NCBI GenBank assembly: GCA_022539475.1
Contig: VCMS01000223.1
Span: 28,673-92,672, forward strand
DNA length: 64,000 bases
Direction of reading: 5' to 3'
Source: Gracilaria domingensis
Taxonomy: Eukaryota; Rhodophyta; Florideophyceae; Gracilariales; Gracilariaceae
Shown here: positions 61,031 through 64,000 of the stretch, one piece after another
Layout of the letters: the number at the start of each line of letters is the position of its first letter
Position numbering within the stretch: the first letter of the stretch is position 1
The notes under the pieces: model-generated
Database searches by the model: none
What the model saw: the letters and a program-made list of their open reading frames with translations, nothing else
What the model was told of the DNA's origin: nothing
Translations under genes and position numbers: made by a program

Positions 61031-64000
61031 ACGCTGCTGGCCACCGTGGATTGGCGGGAGGTAAAAGAGCTGTATATACAACGCCCGGCTATACATCAAT
61101 GAGAGTATTATCGAGTATTATAAGCTTCTTAAAAGCACAATTCGAGAGCGTCAGTGATTACTCGCATAAGTTAAATCCACTACAACCAACCTGTTCAGCA
61201 GGACAAATTTTTAAACCGTTTTGCAGGCGGTTTCAAAAGCCTGCCCAAACATTCAGTTTGATGGCATTACTTCAGCAGTTTTTTGAAAGGCACAATATAA
61301 CATTCAATTAGAAGATCAACTAGAAATTCGTATGCCCAAATGATGGCTCATTCTAGTAAAAAAAACTCACGACGCATGTGTTTGCCTAACAAGGTTTGTG
61401 TACTTATTGACAAAGCTGACACTATTTACACTGCTCGGAGCAGCACGGTGACGATAATGACGAAAGGCCTCAACATCTCTGACGCACGAACAGTGGTAAT
61501 GGCGCCGGGACTGAGCTGGCAGATAAACAGAGTGATGAAGTAAGGTAGCTACTTTAAAATACTCGCCACTATTGTTTTCGGTGAAGATACAAATTCACCG
61601 ATGATGTAGATGAGGTAATATCGTCCTACATGGAGCCCATTCGGCTCTGGGCTTTTTACGCTAATATCGACATTTTAATTGGTCGTTGTCTGACGGGCTG
61701 GTACACAAGGAAGGCCTTTTCAACGATATAGAATCGCGCTGAATTATAGTGGTAGGTGGATTTCTTCTGCGGAACACTAAAGAACCAAAATGGAGTTTTG
61801 ATCAGGCTAACTACTAGCATGATCCTTGAAGCAGGTTTTAGAGAACGGGGGCTGTAAGCCAGCTCCTATTATTGGCTATTCATTCAGTATAAAAAATCTA
61901 TGGAAGAAAAGCGCAACGCAGAGTGGGTAGTTGAAAGCAAAAACATATGGTAGTTTATGAAAAACCGCTTCAGGCCCGGCATGCTTGGGCTGTGTGCACA
62001 TGACAATAGTTTCCAATATTGAGACTCTATCGCTTCGCCTCTCGGTTTAAACAAGGTCGTGTCGCACAATAGCAGATGAATGATATAAATAGACGTGTTG
62101 TGGAGAGTACTGTAAATGGCTGCTCTAAAGGTGTTAAGTTCTTGCGTTCTGTTAAGAGCCCGTTATAGAAACTTCAGAGTTCGCACTTCCAGAGCTATGA
62201 ATGTGCTTGCCGGAATTACGTTGTCGAGCATGCATTTGGAGGGCTTCAATCTGCTACCGAAGGAGACGAAATAGAGCTTTGCATTACAATCATGGCGCCA
62301 CTAAATGCACCTATAATTATTTGTCCAAGCAACGATCCAGTCTGAGAGAAAATTGTTTTCTGATTGGGCCGTGTCCTGCGCTCCCCATCAGGATTTCAAA
62401 GCATTTCCATCATGAAAAAGGACAATATGTCAATTGTCTTTGTATGCTTTGGGCCTCCATCATTCAAGGAGATCTGGCCGTTGGTGAAGGTTCCATTCAG
62501 TACCTGCCTTTTCTTCGTCGTGGACAAATCTTACAGGCAAACTTCTGAACAGAAAAGTTGCATTGGCATGGGCAAGATAGATTTGCGTTTGTACAGAGTT
62601 TCCTGGATTTGAGTAACGGTATCGTTCGAATGACGGTGACGGGATCATCGCTCTAAGCACGCAATAGAAAACATGATGATTCTATTGCAGGCTTAGGGTC
62701 TCTGACTACAGTCTCCTCGATTTCTGGAATATTAATCAGTTTTCAATATGCGAGATGCAGTTGGCGGTAACTGTTCGAGAGCGAGCTCTCGCTTGTTTCG
62801 AACAGACTGCATAGAAATACCGCCGTGGATGAATTTCGTTACGGTCAAAAGGCCGACTTTTGATGGACGAGAGAATGAGAGATATGGAATTGGAACCATG
62901 AAATATATCCGACTTGGATACTGCGTCTCCTTGTGAGCGACGTAAGTTTTCTTTCTCCGTTCGCCTTTTCTTTGCATATTTCGAGATAACTGTAGTATGT
63001 CTTTCTGACGCTTTTAGTGTGGTTTTTGGGAGAGTTCCAGTGAATGACGTAAGATACATTACGCGGCGTAAGAGATGAGGGAGGGGCTTTGCATATATGA
63101 CAAGGGCTTTCCGTTTGGCTCTAATGGAAGAGTAGACAGAAATGTACTTAGCCTCAGAATATCCGCCACAAAAACTTGCTGAGGATGGCACACATCGATA
63201 TACGCGTCTTCGCCGATGAAACAGAAAACTTTCTGCATTAGATGTAATAATTTGGCTACAGGAACTTGACGAAAAGAGATTCTTGAAAAGGGATGTGCTC
63301 GCTGGAATCGCGTAGAGACTTGGCTAAAACGAATGGCATTGAGTCTGCTTCAGATGCGAAAACGCTGTACCAGTGTTGTAGGAAAGTAGGTGCCCTTACT
63401 GTGAGGTCATGCACGGATGCGCTTACGGCGTAGCTCGTCGGAGAAGTTGAGAAATATGAGGTGAAGAGTCAGGCGGTAACCGATGTTTGCTTTAGAGTTG
63501 TTTGAAGACTTATCGGTTGTACATACATGCAGAATACCTACGAAAGATTCACTGTAACTTATTTCTTGGAAGTACCACACTATTCTACTATCCAAAGAGC
63601 GGCATGACCATTTTTTTCCTTAAGTTTGCGAGGTGGCGTCCTCCTTGCGAGAGAAGCGCGGACATGGGGTTGAGATATATTTCGTGGAGTGGGTCTGAGG
63701 TATAGGGTGGAGAATGTGTTTTCGTGTTGGTTGCCAACTGGAAGCCTTTTCACAAAGTGTCTGAACGGGGGTCTCTGCGTGTAGAGGGTGGCGCTGAACT
63801 TACATCCTTCTGGCGGACAGTTCTTCGATTGACCGTCTTTTGAGGCGTATCGTTCGAAAATGGCGTTTCTTTCAGTTCTGTAGCAGCGCTTAGAACTTGT
63901 TATGGTCTCGGTTGATCGCTTTTGCGAGAATCGCGGGTCCCCGAAGTAGCCCAATTAGCTCGTCTGCTTTCACGATGACCAAGGTTGGAAGCTACGGAAG
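61031..64000. other. 3 kb without recognisable features
   Basis: Low-GC sequence with only short frames starting at GTG or TTG and no family resemblance (for example 62736-63191 and 63580-63954, minus). No RNA gene, tandem repeat or mobile element was recognised. Confidence 0.5.

Noticed and set aside
62736-63954. Minus-strand frames of 151 and 124 codons at the right end.
   Set aside because: They begin at GTG or TTG, show no family resemblance, and lie in low-GC sequence where such frames are expected by chance.
1-64000. CRISPR arrays, prokaryotic operons or ribosome binding sites.
   Set aside because: Introns, SNAREs, snoRNP and proteasome proteins show a eukaryotic nuclear genome, and no spaced direct-repeat array is present.

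Overview
The window is nuclear DNA from a eukaryote with few, short introns. It is most likely a unicellular or simple alga, and a red alga is my best guess. Signs of this are: proteins with plastid-style leaders (a GC1/SDR39U1-type epimerase and a methyltransferase whose leader starts Met-Phe); a mitochondrial-style leader on a rubrerythrin-like protein; a plant-type SYP4/syntaxin-16 SNARE; UTP6; a PHO80-like cyclin; a squalene monooxygenase; and GT-AG introns of about 75-90 nt with CTAAC-like branch sites. I saw no rRNA operon, tRNA or CRISPR array. Red-algal origin is inference; the eukaryotic calls are firm.

Bases 1-43,430 are the gene-dense part. In order they hold: a rubrerythrin-like mitochondrial protein (-); a wrecked Sel1-repeat gene (+); a cyclin (+); the SDR39U1-like epimerase (-); two tandem copies of an unrecognised family (+,+); syntaxin-16/SYP4 (+); a one-polypeptide SbcD-SbcC fusion (-); a coiled-coil protein (-); UTP6 (+); an MFSD5-type transporter (-); a type II glycosyltransferase-like protein (+); squalene monooxygenase (-); GDT1/TMEM165 (+); a RecB-like/RNase H-like nuclease (-); a secreted protein with one intron (+); a two-helix membrane protein (-); an ICMT/PEMT-like methyltransferase (+); a membrane protein with a UBA domain (+); and a DUF917 gene broken by a single TAG (+). 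Many neighbours are divergent pairs sharing GC-rich promoter islands of CG runs, C runs and CCAAT (ATTGG) boxes, or convergent pairs with gaps of 50-300 bp.

Bases 43,430-64,000 hold no intact gene that I can find. This part is lower in GC and is a graveyard: a PIF/Harbinger-like remnant with a NAM/Myb-like ORF; a long unidentified ORF with three internal stops; a Ty3/gypsy pol remnant; and decayed copies of conserved cellular genes (serine palmitoyltransferase LCB2, proteasome adaptor ECM29, an ERGIC-53-type L-type lectin). A tandem array of hairpins with TTAGGG/CCCTAA arms follows, then about 3 kb with nothing recognisable. The neighbouring decayed housekeeping genes look like a duplicated gene block that has been dying in place.

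The most unusual items are the SbcD-SbcC fusion with an organelle-type leader, the tandem pair of an unrecognised family, the lectin relic with seven internal stops but no frame change over 1.9 kb, and the 15-mer shared by two distant promoters.
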